A stretch of DNA of 64,000 nt from Reticulitermes speratus (lineage: Eukaryota > Arthropoda > Insecta > Blattodea > Rhinotermitidae). Position 1 is the stretch's first letter. Each line of letters begins with the position of its first letter. Where the stretch lies: NCBI GenBank assembly GCA_021186555.1, contig JAJKFL010000011.1, forward strand, positions 6,454,501 through 6,518,500, written 5' to 3'. Both the position numbers and the translations under genes were made by a program. Shown here in pieces: positions 22,197 through 34,029 of this stretch. The notes beneath the pieces were generated by a model that was not told the origin of the DNA, ran no database searches, and worked only from the letters and a program-made list of their open reading frames with translations.

Positions 22197-22489
22197 GGCC
22201 GTGCCATGGCTCAGGCGGTTAGTCGCCGGCCTCTCACCACGGAGGCCCGGGTTCGATCCCAGGTCAAGTCCATGTGAGATTTGTGGTGGACAAAGTGGCA
22301 CTGGGACAGGTTTTTCTCCGAGTTGTCAGTTTTCCCCTGTCAATTTCATTCCACTGGTGCTCCATTGCTTGTAAAACTTGGTAAAAAAAACTGCTCATCT
22401 TAATCTTCATCACAGGGGTTGCACAATAAGCCTTAAGGCTGCGGTGCGTCCGTAGCATCAGCTGCGGGGCCCCCTCACCCAAAAAAAAA
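22197..22489 (+). mobile_element. Full-length tRNA-derived SINE, family B
   Basis: Head gtgccatggctcaggcggtt contains box A (tggctcaggcgg); box B is ggttcgatccc at about 22248-22258. Body: tggcactgggacagg, then cacaataagccttaaggctg near the 3' end, then an A-tail. It is flanked by a 13-bp direct repeat, aatggtcaaagtg (22184-22196, 22490-22502). About 293 bp. Intact internal promoter boxes and clean duplication mark it as relatively recent. Confidence 0.88.
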
Positions 22490-22502
22490 AATGGTCAAAG
22501 TG

Positions 22503-22605
22503 ACTCTGAGGCAGTTTATTTCCCAGTAATTCCTTTTTCCCTTATCAGTTTCATTCCACCAATGCTCCATACTCATCTTCCTCTTAATACTAATCTTATC
22601 AGAAC
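22503..22605 (+). mobile_element. Old SINE family B, 3' part (interrupted)
   Basis: Continues the element at 22098-22196 with ttcctttttcccttatcag and ttcattccacca. The 3' terminal region is missing. Confidence 0.6.
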
Positions 22606-23690
22606 GATAAGCCAGCGACACCTGGTAACATTTCCACATAACACTACTCTTTCTTACGTAGGGGAACACTGGGCACAAAAGAACTTCCACGTTGTTCTTT
22701 AGACTTCACAGGTTTAGTGTCATCCGTAATTTGTCCTGAGTCACCAGCTGTCTCAGTGGTATAAATTAACTTTTGCAGTTAATTAAACGAAACAGAAAAT
22801 AAAGACCGCAGTTAAAAGAACGAAGGTTTTTACGTCAACAGTGGCTTTTGATTAATTGGCTCACGATCTTCAATGAAGCGTGACTTGAAGTTGCTGAACC
22901 CCTCCACGCCCCACTCCACCCCCAGCTACTACTGTCCTTCGTGTGAAGTAACAGCCGTCCAGCAGGTATCGATTGTCACTGAGGTTCCCGCCTTTCTACC
23001 GCCTTAGCGGACTCTCAAATTACTACATTAAATAATTAGTGTCGCCACGTACTTTAATTGCATACGTGCCGTTTGAAGCACGTACTGTAAACACGAAACA
23101 CTGTTTACACTCTAAAGGCGTATGAAATAACTTACGTTTAACATGTTTAATGCAAAGAATAATAAAATGTCTTAAAGGAACTAAGTCCCGAAACGTCGTG
23201 TATCCTAAATTCATCTTACACAATGGATATTTATCCAATATACTATTGCCATATATTCTCGCTGTGTGACAGATGACCGTTGTCTGCCTCTGAGCGTTAT
23301 TACATTCCATAGTAGACAAAAATCCTGTAAGTTTTCAGTTGATTATATTCGTGGGTTACGTATAATTTCAGAGAAAAGTGGAACAATATTGGTGCCATTA
23401 ATTAATTCCATAATACTATATATAATATATATCTGCACCTTGGTGTAACACTGACCTATGCCGGAAAGAGGCCATTTTTCGGGAACTGAGGTTGAAGGCT
23501 TTGAAAAAAAAATTTAATATTGAAGATCAAGTTTAAATATAGGATTGATGGATATTGATATGCCTCTTAATAATGAAGATATGGCATACTTTTTACTGCA
23601 CGAAACAATTTGCCTCAAAAATAGATATAGTAAGTGGCAAATTCAGATATCAGGAAAAAGATATAGGCTAAGGTTGCACCAAGGTAAAGG
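22606..23690. other. No gene seen; weak family II trace
   Basis: The only recognisable item is taagtcccgaaacgtcg near 23184-23200, which matches the 3' half of family II hammerheads but lacks the 5' half. Frames such as 23023-23319 have no known domain. Confidence 0.35.
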
Positions 23691-24296
23691 AAAGGTAAAG
23701 TTCACCCTAGAACAGGCCATGAAGGCCAGAGGGTGAGTAGAGGTAGGCTCTACTCTTTCCTTAACCTCGGCACTAGATGAGGGTGGGTGATCAACGCCAC
23801 GCCCCGGCCTGGTACCCATTGTACAGGAGGCAGGGTAGGCCCAGGGCCGGTCTGATCGGGTGCTGAAAATCTCGCTCCCACTGGGATTTTTTTTTTGTCT
23901 GTCCTGGGTTTTTCCCCTTTGATCCATTTTTGTACTATTTAAATCCTTTTTTCGTCCCTCATGTCACTTTACGTTCCATGCTACCGTCCTTATAACAAAC
24001 ACAACACAAACATCCATGCTCCCGGTGGGATTTTTTTTTTTTTTTTACTAATTCCGGGGTTTTCCCCTTTGATCCATTTTGTACTGTTTAATCCTTTTTT
24101 TCCTTATGATCTGTACTACTGTTCTTACACAACACAAACATCCATGCCCCCGGTGGGATTCGAACCCACGATCCCAGTAAGCGAGCGGCCGCAGACCCAC
24201 ACCTTAGACCGCAAGGCCACTGGGATCGGCGGATTCGATTCCCGGACCGTCCAGCTCGTAGCGAGTCGCTATACCGACTGAGCTATCCCGGCCCAC
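23691..24296 (-). mobile_element. Composite SINE with two tRNA-like heads
   Basis: Read on the minus strand: a first head with box A tagctcagtcgg (24274-24285) joins a Leu-tRNA-like head (24146-24230, box B at 24157-24168). Then comes a roughly 120-bp segment containing aaaaggggaaaaccc that is present twice, and finally a family D body (ctagtgccgaggttaagg at about 23755-23775). Tandem or serial fusion of SINE parts is the simplest reading. Confidence 0.6.
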
Positions 24297-26507
24297 TTGC
24301 AACCAAGGTACAGATGTATATACATACATACACTACGATTCTAAACACTTTACCGTTTTGAGAGTTAGTAAAAGCCTTTTAAAAATACACGTTTTATAAA
24401 AAATAAATGTCACGTGATCTGATGTATATTGTGTTACTTTATGTAACTAATTTTAATCGTCTCGAGATGTCTTGGCATCACTAAGCCTTTGGCTGAAGTA
24501 CAGGCATATAAGAGTAGATGCAGCCCGATATAGCGCCACTCTTTTTTTTCACCGCAATTCGAGGTTTTATTGGCCTATTAACAGTAATGGTAAACCGAAA
24601 AATTATATGAAAAGGAATTTCTGTTCACTGACTTTCATAGGCGCTAAGTAAGGGTGGCGCTTTATTGGGGTAGGGGGCGCTATATGGTGGTTAACTCTGT
24701 TTTAATTTCGCCCGAACTAGACGCATACTTGTTTTTATTTCAAAATCTAGTTATGTTTATATTTTGCGAGTTTATACAGCATGAGTGGCCGGAACATGTA
24801 GAAGGTACGCAATGTGTACAATATACTTTCTTACACTTATGTGCATTTTTTTTATATCATATCTAATTGCTTAAAGCATGGTTTTTTTAAACTCCTTACA
24901 AGCATTTGGGGGGGGGGTTGTCAAATGTGTTTAATGTTTTGAAATTTCATATATTAAACGCAGATAATAAAAATTAGATTAGAAGGATCACAAGATGACA
25001 TCGAGGCCATATCTGGGACTCAGACTCGCAACAGAAAATTTAAAAACTTCGACATGAATTGACAGTCTGTTTTCCTAAAAGTCACCTCCATACAAAGTTC
25101 CATTTTATCACCATCATTATACAATAGCTGTCATGTAATTCCAATCACTGCAAAGTGACACCGCCCCATCCAAACAAACGTCCTCCTTTAGTTACGTCAA
25201 TCCAAATAATATTGTTACTATATAATGAGTATTCTACGTCCTATTCAACGTGTGAAGCTTTTATACGGTTACAAAAAAAAAAAGCATGTGAAATTACTGC
25301 AAAGGAAGGACGTGGCCATTAGTTCCTTTGTACACAGTATTTCGGTTACAGTGTTCAACCCGTCTGACCCATGTTTAACCCCTTTCAACGTCTATCTCAT
25401 TAGATATGCATCGTCACTCAAAACATCTAACGAAAGTTGCATAATCGCAGTCATATCTTCTGGATGTTGTAAGAAAAGACGACATTGTGGGAAGTGAACA
25501 TCAACCTTACTATTAACTTCTTAAAGCATTGAATAGAGATGCACCTAAGCTCCCTTACTGCTTGACCAGCTCTTTTATTCTTAAAAAGTAAGTCTCCTTG
25601 CTATAGCAGTATGTCTTTACTGATGATCTGGCCTTTGCATATATATATTTCAATTTATTTTCCTTCTGGTTCTTTTGGTGTCAGAAAATAATGAAAATGA
25701 GAGGCGTGGTGACCCCTGCGATGATGATTGACCACGGTGCTGCATGCAGGCAGATCGTGGGATGTTGCTAACTGCTGTACAGAGGAAGAGGAGGAGGAGG
25801 AGGACCTGCCCTGAACGTACAGAAACAGGATTACTGAGGTGCTTTCCAAGGGGTGAGTACTGAAAGAGCCGGTAGCTATCAAACAGTGCATGGAATTTTT
25901 TTAAAGATCAACCAGTCTGGTGTACCTACAGGTTGGGTTGCATTTAGATGGCGAAGGGTGAGGATGGCAGAGAATGCTCAGGATTTATCCACAATCCCAA
26001 AAGTCGTGTTTTAACGACTTTCTGAACACATCATTCATCTACACTAATCAGTGTTCACTAGAAGTTCCGATCAAAAGGATCAGTGTTAAAGACCTGTCTT
26101 TATATGTGGAGTTGGCGATGTGATATTTTTTCTTGGAGGAGCTTGTGTTTACGGCGTCTTGAGGTCCACAGGTCCCTAGCCGCTGCCCGTGACATTTGCG
26201 TGAACAATCTCGATGTTTCAGTGTCACTCATTAAGTAATGCTCTCTCTGGTTAGCAGAGACTGCGATGAATCCTGATACGTTCTGATTATTATGATATTA
26301 TTGCTTTAAAACATAACCCAAAAGGCCAGAATTCAACGAATCGAAAAAAAGTCGTCTGTCAGATGTAATACGGATTATATGCAGTTAGTAAGGCTTCTGC
26401 AATAGGATTTCCTTTTAGCGGAATTCTAAATTGAATATAGAAAATGGGTCTTTAAGTTGAGACGCTATATTTGATATAGAAAGTTGCGTAAATAATTTCA
26501 GGACAAT
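24297..26507. other. No gene seen
   Basis: A possible small inverted-terminus element (atatagcgcc at about 24517, ggcgctatat at about 24679) is weakly supported. A gaggaggagg microsatellite lies at 25782-25804 and a G10 run near 24908. The frames at 24654-24866, 25225-25497 and 25655-25891 show no known domain. Confidence 0.35.
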
Positions 26508-26599
26508 GGACTTTCATATCTTCGTTAACTGGACTTTCATATCTTCGTTAACTGGACTTTCATATCTTCGTTAACTGGACTTCCATATTTTCATTAACT
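26508..26599. repeat. 23-bp tandem repeat, 4 copies
   Basis: The unit begins ggactttcatatcttcg. Three copies are identical and the fourth is diverged. Confidence 0.9.
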
Positions 26600-27155
26600 T
26601 AAGTCTTTACATCAAACTGTCAAGCCAAGTTACTGAAAGTTACGTCATCATTCCGCAAAGAGGAAAGAGCGGTGGCTGGTCCAATGTGTGAGTCACACCT
26701 GTGCCTAACGTAATTTAGTCACTTGAAAACTTCATTTCATATCGCTGGTTAAAATCGCCGTCTGAAATTCCTTTTGAATAGAGATATTTATATTGGACAG
26801 TGCTTTATTTTTCATCATTAATTTTCATCGCTAATTTTTATTTAGGAATTCCACTCTTTGATCTTAATAGTTGAGAGAGCTAAGTTAAATTATTACTGTC
26901 AAGTCTCGGTGATCACTTTGAGCCCGGCTCGGTTTAACATTAAAAAACTCTACATTTTTTCCACGTAGTGTATTTACGTTTCTCGTATGGTTCTTACCAT
27001 AAATAGCAACATTTTCCCCAGGCACAGTAACTGATTAGTCTCTTTAATGAAAATATAGCCTGTCCTCTGTGACGTGCAGCTATCTTTCTATATAATGTAC
27101 ATTAACTATACCTTTAAAAGGGTTAACTCGTTTTGTCCTTATGTAATTTAAGAAT
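26600..27155. other. No gene seen; possible old SINE trace
   Basis: Around 26925-27030, gagcccggctcggtttaac and tttctcgtatggttcttacc resemble the old tRNA-like fragments at 6.7 and 21.9 kb. Confidence 0.3.
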
Positions 27156-27205
27156 TATATAGTCTTATTTCGACAATTGTACATTTGTCGGAATAAGACT
27201 ATATA
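27156..27205. repeat. Short hairpin, 21-bp arms
   Basis: The arms tatatagtcttatttcgaca and its inverse are separated by 8 nt, with one mismatch. Nine bases downstream comes aatgtacggtgaa, close to the atgcacggtgaa tail of the Penelope-like elements, so this may be a minimal foldback remnant. Confidence 0.6.
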
Positions 27206-27695
27206 CAATAAAAATGTACGGTGAAAATAACATAAAGTTTATTTAAGAATTGTTCTCTGATTTCTCTGCTTTCGTAGAAATGTTAATTAATTTGCATTCC
27301 TCAAATTGCACTATTTTGTATTTGACTAATATATGGGTGGCTAAACAAACAGGCAATGCAGTAGCACCCCTTTTATTCCTCCATTTATGACCTACGTGCC
27401 TGTGATAAGTTTATTTGCAATATCTACAATGATTTTAGCTATTTTTAAAGCTTTGCACCACTGCTTAAAATCATCAGCGTCTTCTTTGTTTATCAGAGTA
27501 TTCCACTAATTGCTTCGTAGAATTCTATTAAATGCTTAATCGTTATTGACAAATAACAAATATTTGTCAAGTTATATTCTGTTTTTATTAGATATAATTT
27601 TTGCATTGAAGGCATTTAATCACAGAATTATCTCCGTTCCGAATCCACATTTCTGTTGACCTAGTATATCCGTTGACGACATTATATACTAAATA
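27206..27695. other. No gene seen
   Basis: AT-rich sequence with no recognised feature. Confidence 0.4.
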
Positions 27696-27773
27696 CAGGG
27701 CATACATAAACGAATGGTGCGGTTTTAATAGTGTTCACTATTAAAACCGCACCATTCTTTTGTGTATGCCCTG
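27696..27773. mobile_element. 78-bp palindromic MITE, copy 2
   Basis: Same termini (cagggcat/atgccctg), TA flanks and length as the copies at 7052 and 28716. Centre ttttaatagtgttcactatt. Confidence 0.85.
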
Positions 27774-28715
27774 TATATGTTGATATACTCCAGTGTAAAT
27801 TTTACAGGCTGTGTCTAGTAGCCTTACTGCTGTACAATCATTACATCCTGTTTCTTCCATGATATAAGAACATTGTCATCAATACAACGTATATGTTTTT
27901 TGCGCTTACGATACATCCTTAATTCTAAGTTATAGGTTATGTGCACTTAATATATATATATATATATATCTCAACGTTGCTGTATCGATTTACAAGTTCT
28001 ATTTTATACTCGTACGAGTATTTCCCTTTCTATAGTGTCAATGTATGGTTATTTCGCGTTGTCTATTCTTGTCTAATAATATTTTTTGTCCAACAAATGT
28101 TAATTATTTGTGAAATCTCATTTTAATCCCCATAAATATATTCTACATTATTACAACAAATTTGAATACTTAATAACATCATAGACTATCACAAAACCGT
28201 CCCTTCCATTTCTTCCCAGTTGCATAAAAAGCGGCCCTAAACAATTGAAACTGGTGCATGGAAATTTCCGAATGGAACTGCAACAGGTAGATTAACAATG
28301 AGGATGGAAATCATAAAGTTATCTCTACAAGTGAAGAACTTGCCAACTAGATATACAAGTTCAAAGACGAGTTTCGTGATTTTAACGTATTTTGGTCCGG
28401 CAGGATGAGAGGGGAATGCTAAGTTCACAGAGAAACTGGTTAGTCGGTTATTTCATATAGACACCTTACGTTTGAAATTTTGTTTACGGACAACTAAGAA
28501 ATATATTACATATGTTCATAGTTAACATGGTCCAAACCTCTACCTGTCTTTAGTACCGTCACCTATTTCGAGATGTCTCTTCAGAGCTGTTCAACTTTAT
28601 ATCGTAATGACCAGTGAAACACTAACTTCTAGCCCTTGAACCACTCTCATATGTGTATGGATTAATGGAAGAATTATCTAAGGAGATCGTAGCGAGTGCG
28701 GGGTTTCTTCTTATA
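27774..28715. other. No gene seen; TA microsatellite
   Basis: A (TA)n run occupies 27950-27969. The short frames show no domain. Confidence 0.4.
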
Positions 28716-28793
28716 CAGGGCATACACAAAATAATGGTGCGGTTTCAATATAAATCTCTATTGAAACCGCACCATTCTTTTATGTATGCCCTG
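28716..28793. mobile_element. 78-bp palindromic MITE, copy 3
   Basis: Same termini, length and TA flanks as the other two copies, with a different loop (caatataaatctctattg). Confidence 0.85.
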
Positions 28794-29264
28794 TATTTCA
28801 GAGAAATTTTACGTGTACTTTACATGTACTTCAATCAGCACTGTAGTCTCTAAATTTGCCGAAAAAAATGTTGTATTTATATAGCAGCGTCGCCTATTTT
28901 AACAGGCTAGGTTTCCAAAGACTTTTGAAATTTATTGTCTGCATGTTTAGTTAAAAAGTTAATCTTCCATATCTCTCATTGCCATAATGTCTAAGACTGG
29001 ATCGGTGGAAAATGTGTCTGTGGAAACATTAGCTGCAGAGCGTCGTAATTTTATTTTAGGTTTTAACCGTCCGTACACTAGTTGGCTGAGAGAACTTCTA
29101 CGCTATATTAACTCCAGAAATGTATTCTATAATTCCTGTCACCGGAAGCGGTTCCGATAAGTTATCTCTGTGGCAATGAATCTTAATAGATAAATGTATT
29201 TGTATTTTAAACCTACCATTGCACATCCATAACATAAGTAGCCATTATTGTATTTTCCTTTGTT
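28794..29264. other. No gene seen
   Basis: No recognisable feature. Confidence 0.4.
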
Positions 29265-29400
29265 GAATACCTCCCTCAGGATGGCCGAAAAAGGCCGAAA
29301 TATGTAGTATGATTATCACATGTTTGTATGTTATTGTATCTAAATATAGTGCAGTTGTTGGAATATATATGGTGTCTTGTTTTACTGCACTGAGAATAAA
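29265..29400 (+). mobile_element. Penelope-like terminal remnant
   Basis: A decayed hammerhead (29272-29312) is followed by atctaaatatagtgcagttg, resembling the tail of the 20-21 kb elements. Confidence 0.45.
29272..29312 (+). ncRNA. Decayed hammerhead-like motif
   Basis: Core reads CUCAGGA (G5 changed), extra U, stem II GGCC/GGCC, GAA, AUAUGU, A17. The change at an invariant G should inactivate it. Confidence 0.4.
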
Positions 29401-29625
29401 TAATTTTAAATTATTGTCTCCCGTTTATAACAATTCTGACGTAGAGACACGATAATATTTTATCAAATGATTACAGCATCTTAACCTCAACAAACATTAA
29501 AAATTTAATCGTTAATGCTTGATGGCGGTTAATTTCTTTCAGAGATCAACGGATAATAAGCAACGTGTAAATAAGAAATAAATGATTCCTAACACGTGTA
29601 AAAGAAAAAAAAAAGTTAAAATCAT

Positions 29626-29701
29626 CAGTCGTGCCTCAAGCGATCAAGGGAAGTACATTAAATATATTAGCTTTCCTTGTCCTCCGCTTGAGGCAGCACT
29701 G
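29626..29701 (+). ncRNA. Candidate microRNA-like hairpin
   Basis: The 5' arm (29626-29653) and 3' arm (29671-29701) pair over about 27 bp (gcctcaagcg with cgcttgaggc; caagggaag with ctttccttg), with small bulges, one asymmetric 2x5 internal loop and a 17-nt terminal loop. Size and shape are like an animal pre-miRNA. I recognise no known mature sequence, and a decayed inverted repeat would look the same. Confidence 0.35.
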
Positions 29702-30179
29702 TCAATTCTTTACATTAGACTTCTTGTTTAAAAAATTTTGACAAGGAATAATAAAAATCAAAGGAGTAGCCATAAATGCCCAATCATAAGCTTTATATAA
29801 ATGTCTGTCTTGAAAAAAATACGTTCGGTAGTTCAGTAGATCATGATGTCGCAAAAAGACCTTACCGTATTAGTAAATGTCATGATTATGGGTAACAAGT
29901 CCGAGTATTTCAGTCCTTGAATCGCAAAGGAGAACCTGCACAAGCCAGGTCCTAGTGGCTTGTACTGCTTCTCTTATCCTCACCATGCATCACCATTAGC
30001 TGCTGTGGGTGCAGCACAGCCCCTTACTTATTGTTACGGTACGAGAGCACACAGATAGTGACTCACAGAGGCTGTTTGGTCACGCTCCTGCGAATCCGTG
30101 AAGGTTAAATGATCACGGTTTGTAGTAATAAAATGGACCTTACTGAAGTAGTTTAAGTGTGTATACGCTGGGTTCATTT
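29702..30179. other. No gene seen
   Basis: No recognisable feature. Confidence 0.4.
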
Positions 30180-30309
30180 GAATCAGGATATGGCTCCTGC
30201 GAAAGATACAGGAATCAGGATATGGCTCCTGCGAAAGATACATGAATCAGGATATGGCTCCTGCGAAAGATACATGAATCAGGATATGGCTCCTGCGAAA
30301 GATACATGA
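30180..30309. repeat. 32-bp tandem repeat, 4 copies
   Basis: The unit contains aatcaggatatggctcctgc. The copies are almost identical. Confidence 0.9.
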
Positions 30310-30721
30310 ATTCGTGGAATTTCAAAAAGGCGGTGAAATTTTGACTAGCTGAGCGGCTGTTGGCTTCTAGAAAAACACAGTAGACCGTGAAGTCCGTGTC
30401 GTCGGCTGGGAATGTATAACGGGTGTGCTGTCTGTCCCAAACTCTCATTAATGCTAAAGGGCATAATCTGAAAATTTACTTTAATTAACTTTTAGTTTGA
30501 ATCAAGAGGGTTTATTTTGATAAATTTAAATAGGAGGGTTGCATGAGAAGCATGCAGTAGCAACTTGGAATCTTGAAAAGTTGAATGTACGACTTTCATA
30601 ATTCTAACGTCTTCTTCATACATTTTTATTTACATAGTACTCCTAGAAGGACGAGCGGACGAAGGCTGGAAACCCCCCTCCCCCCCTATAAAGGTATCTC
30701 CCACTACTCCCTTGCTCTCCA

Positions 30722-30754
<33 letters not shown>

Positions 30755-31151
30755 CCTGTCCCAAACGGTATTTTCAATTATTTAATTTTACTTCTTAAGC
30801 AAATCTAATTTTGAAGCTTTGGCCAGTGTTTCTTCCCAGGGCTGAAGTAGAAGATATTCACAACTGGCTGTCTATTGCATTGGTGGGCGTGAGGATCTTA
30901 GATGTCTGATAGCCTATATTATAGTAAGTCGTAGCCACTTTAGCGTAGCACTGATATATAGATAATAAAGTTTTAGGTCGATTTAAGAGAAACAAATGAC
31001 TGCGCGTTCTCTTATACTGGTCTGTCTCTTTGCATGCATAATATTTTCTTGTATTAATCGGACCAATGTTCTCAGTTCCATAAGTCCTGACACACATGAC
31101 CGATTTACCCGTAACTCTTATACTTTAACACGTTTCTCTTTTTCCGTAAAT
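30310..31151. other. No gene seen; CT microsatellite
   Basis: A (CT)n run lies at 30722-30754. At 30342-30377, ttgactagctgagcggctg and ttggcttct resemble the 3' UTR of LINE family 1 and may be a fragment. The frames at 30585-30785, 30858-31097 and 30996-31406 are not convincing. Confidence 0.35.
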
Positions 31152-31536
31152 CATGGGTGTCCAACCCACGGCCCGCCACCTCGTGTTATGCGCCATGTGG
31201 CCACATTTGTAAATTATGTATGTACTATACAACATTACACAGTGATTATTGTTAGATCACCAACTAAATGCATTTTATTTAAAAAAAACCAATATAAGGT
31301 TTCTTTAAAACGTTTAAAAAACCCCTACATATATTTCGGCTTTTCTAGGAAACCATCTTCAGGGGGTGTCACACAACTGCATTATTTATTTATTTATGAA
31401 ATTTAGAATAAAATTACACAATAATTTTGGCGGTTATGTAGTAAACCACTTATTGTTATTTTTCCACGTGCGGCCCGCGAAAACAGCCAGCAATAACGGG
31501 CGTGGACATTTGCCATAAAATGTTTGGACTCCCATG
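31152..31536. mobile_element. hAT-like non-autonomous remnant with an inserted hammerhead fragment
   Basis: The left end catgggtgtccaacccacgg and the right end tttggactcccatg are imperfect inverted termini, with CGGCCCG words near both ends as in hAT/Charlie-type elements. Between them (about 31240-31400) is a Penelope-like terminal segment with caccaactaaatgca and a minus-strand hammerhead. Confidence 0.5.
31322..31366 (-). ncRNA. Hammerhead-like ribozyme motif
   Basis: Minus strand: helix I CCC/GGG, core CUGAAGA, extra U, stem II GGUUU/AAGCC type pairing, GAA, AUAUAUGU, A17, GGGG. Core intact; stem II is weaker because of a G-U pair. Confidence 0.6.
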
Positions 31537-31696
31537 CCCTAAAAAATTCCACCTTGTTTTGTCAATATTTTTTTGCAGCTGAACAATTTTAATAGTCGGC
31601 GAACTTATATTTTTTTTTTCCAAAAACAAACCCTATTTTACATGTGTATATTAGGGTTAAAGTTTAACCAAGTACATATAATAACAATATTGTTAC

Positions 31697-32360
31697 TTAC
31701 AATTTTCTATTAATATGTTGTATAAAGTTAATAAAATGTTTTTGACAACAGTTTCTACTAAATATATTGTACAGTGGCTTATTGTAACTAATATTGTATT
31801 TGTTTAAGTGCATTTCAAGGGAAAATCTCCTGTGTCCGAATATGGGGCAATCAAACAGTAGATGTTCTACTGTTTGTTCACTTCCACAAGTGCATTCATA
31901 TCCATTCTCTACTTTGATATTAAATCTTCTGAAGTACGAACGAAATTTACCGTGGCCGGATGTAAATTGTGTTGTTATAAAATCAGGCAAGAATTGTGTA
32001 CACTTTAAACGGCTGTGTACATCAGGGAAGACAAGATCTTTTGTGATTGAGCCATTATTGCTGTTTGTCCACTGTGAGTTCCACGTGTTTATTATATGAG
32101 CTTTATATTCAGTTTTTGCAGAGATAGCGGACATTTTTCATATGCGAAATCGTCCTTGCTGTAGGCTGCTGCTTTCGCCAGTTCATCAGCTCTTTCGTTT
32201 CCAATAATACCATCATGTCCTTTTACCCATGAGAGACAAATATGATTATTATAACCTGAAAGTTCGGTCCTTATTGCTGCAGCTATTGGATTGAGATTGA
32301 ATTTATCGTTGATTGAGAGTAAAGCTGCTTGAGAATCAGAACTTATATTACACTTCTTAA
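31697..32360 (-). pseudogene. Non-LTR retrotransposon fragment with RNase H (R1/I-like)
   Basis: Two overlapping minus-strand frames join into one broken protein. The first (from about 32360 down to 32110) has SSDSQAALLSIN and WVKGHDGIIGNERADELA, the hallmark of an RNase H domain: the DSQ acidic site and the HDGIIGNERAD catalytic segment. The second (32134-31697) continues with NTWNSQWTNS, TSGHGKFRSYFRRF and CTCGSEQTVEHLLFDC, the C-terminal cysteine/histidine motif of R1/I/Jockey-type ORF2. A frameshift near 32110-32135 separates them. The upstream part is lost at a TA microsatellite (about 32366-32384). Not functional. Confidence 0.8.
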
Positions 32361-33163
32361 AAATGTGTGTATATATATATATATAGACATATATATCTAT
32401 AAGATAAAAATATTTTCTTCCTGTACCTCGTCCGTGGAGCGTCAAGACATGTACTCTGCTCCTGGCGTTTTACTATCCCTTATAGAAGCTGGCACGTTTG
32501 AAATGAATCACCTTAAAAATATGAAATTTTTCTTAAGAAACAAAAATATGAATCAAATAGGCTTATTAATCCTACTTTAAAAGAAGTCTTTAGTGTACAG
32601 TAAAACAGACGAGGCAGTACCTGTTAGATACAAAATGGAATATATGAATGATATAATTTAGCAACTAAGGGGCACCTGTGTAGTAATTTCACCGCTTTAA
32701 ATCAAAGTTACAGAAAATTAAAAAATCTTCTCCAAGAAGATTTTTCGGCTATTGTTATGGTCTCTGTAAAGTGGCCTGGTTGAAATATATTTACAGCACC
32801 TACGTAATGCAAAGACATGTACTGTACTGAGAAACGCTAGCTTAAAGAAGGACCATAAAACAGACATATATCCCCAATTTTCATTATTACCCAGGATTTA
32901 TGAGCATCAGGAAGTAATATTTTTATGACAACGATATTCAACTTCACATGGAAAGGGTCATGGGTCATGTTCCGAGAATTTAGAGTTAACAAACGAGCAC
33001 AAACTTCTGCAACATGTTTCGAAAAACACGAACATCTACTGAATGTAACTGTGAAGGTAACTGTGGACTTTTGGGTGAAATGTTACTGCTCTTCAAAATG
33101 GCGAGGTCAAAATTTTAGAGGCGAGCGAGATCTTGCTGAATTTGTTCAAATGTTTGCCTATTT
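32361..33163. other. No gene seen
   Basis: A TA-rich tract lies at 32366-32400. The frame at 32925-33191 has no known domain. Confidence 0.4.
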
Positions 33164-33252
33164 ACTGTACGTGCGCTTCCTATTTACGTAGCTCTATCAG
33201 TAAGATGGTCTATTAACTGTACGTGCGCTTCCTATTTACGTAGCTCTATCAG
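33164..33252. repeat. Direct duplication of 37 bp, 52-bp spacing
   Basis: The segment starting actgtacgtgcgcttcctat is present at 33164-33200 and 33216-33252. Confidence 0.85.
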
Positions 33253-34029
33253 AAAGGTGACTGGACTATCTGGGTTCGAATACCAACTAAGACAGGGATT
33301 TTCTATGCTACATTACGCTAAGTTGGGTAGTGGAGCAAAATTCCTCTCCCTCTCTCTCTCTATCTCTCTCTCTTCCTCTCTTGAGCATTGCGGGCTCTGT
33401 TATTTTCAAAGAAAGGTCGCCAGAATTTCAAACAACCCACTTAAATTCAGGAAGAAGATATTTTATTACTTTGTAAAATTAATTTTAAAATATTTGATTA
33501 AAAATTAAATGGAAATAAAATTTAATACTTTAATAATCTGTAAAGTGTTTTTTCTTTCGGTGAAAACGACAAAATATTTTGTTATTAAGGAATGTGTCTC
33601 AGGTGTGAAATTTGAGCGGTGTTGTTGAATATTCAAAACTTCTGGGAAATTTCATCTTGTTGTTTAGTAAACAGTTACCGGAATTTCGAAAGAGCGTATT
33701 AGCTTCTTCTTTAAGGACAGGGAAAGCTTGACTTGAAGATGAAAGCAATGTACTTCTCTAAAGCCTCAGTAACTATTTACCAGTCTACACGGCGTAACAT
33801 CCCGGAAGACTTGAATCTTCGGAGATGTGTTACGTTACCCTGAACATAAATACAAATATGAGCGGCGAAAAATTTTAAATTTTATAAAGCAATGAGAGGT
33901 TATTGGTGGAATTAAAAGTCTGTTAGAAACAAAAGTGTTAGTGGAGTTCGGGAGACCAAAATAAAACGTACAAAAAATGTCAAGCGGTGTAACAGAGTAG
34001 ATAAAATTAAAATATGAATGCAATATTGG
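33253..34029. other. No gene seen; CT microsatellite
   Basis: A CT-rich run lies at 33343-33380. No coding evidence. Confidence 0.4.

Noticed and set aside
24517..24690. Small MITE with atatagcgcc termini
   Set aside because: Only about 10 bp of inverted terminus, no clear target duplication and no second copy in the window.
28555..28592. Minus-strand hammerhead (ctgaagagacatctcgaaat)
   Set aside because: Stem II would overlap the core, and helices I and III do not form.
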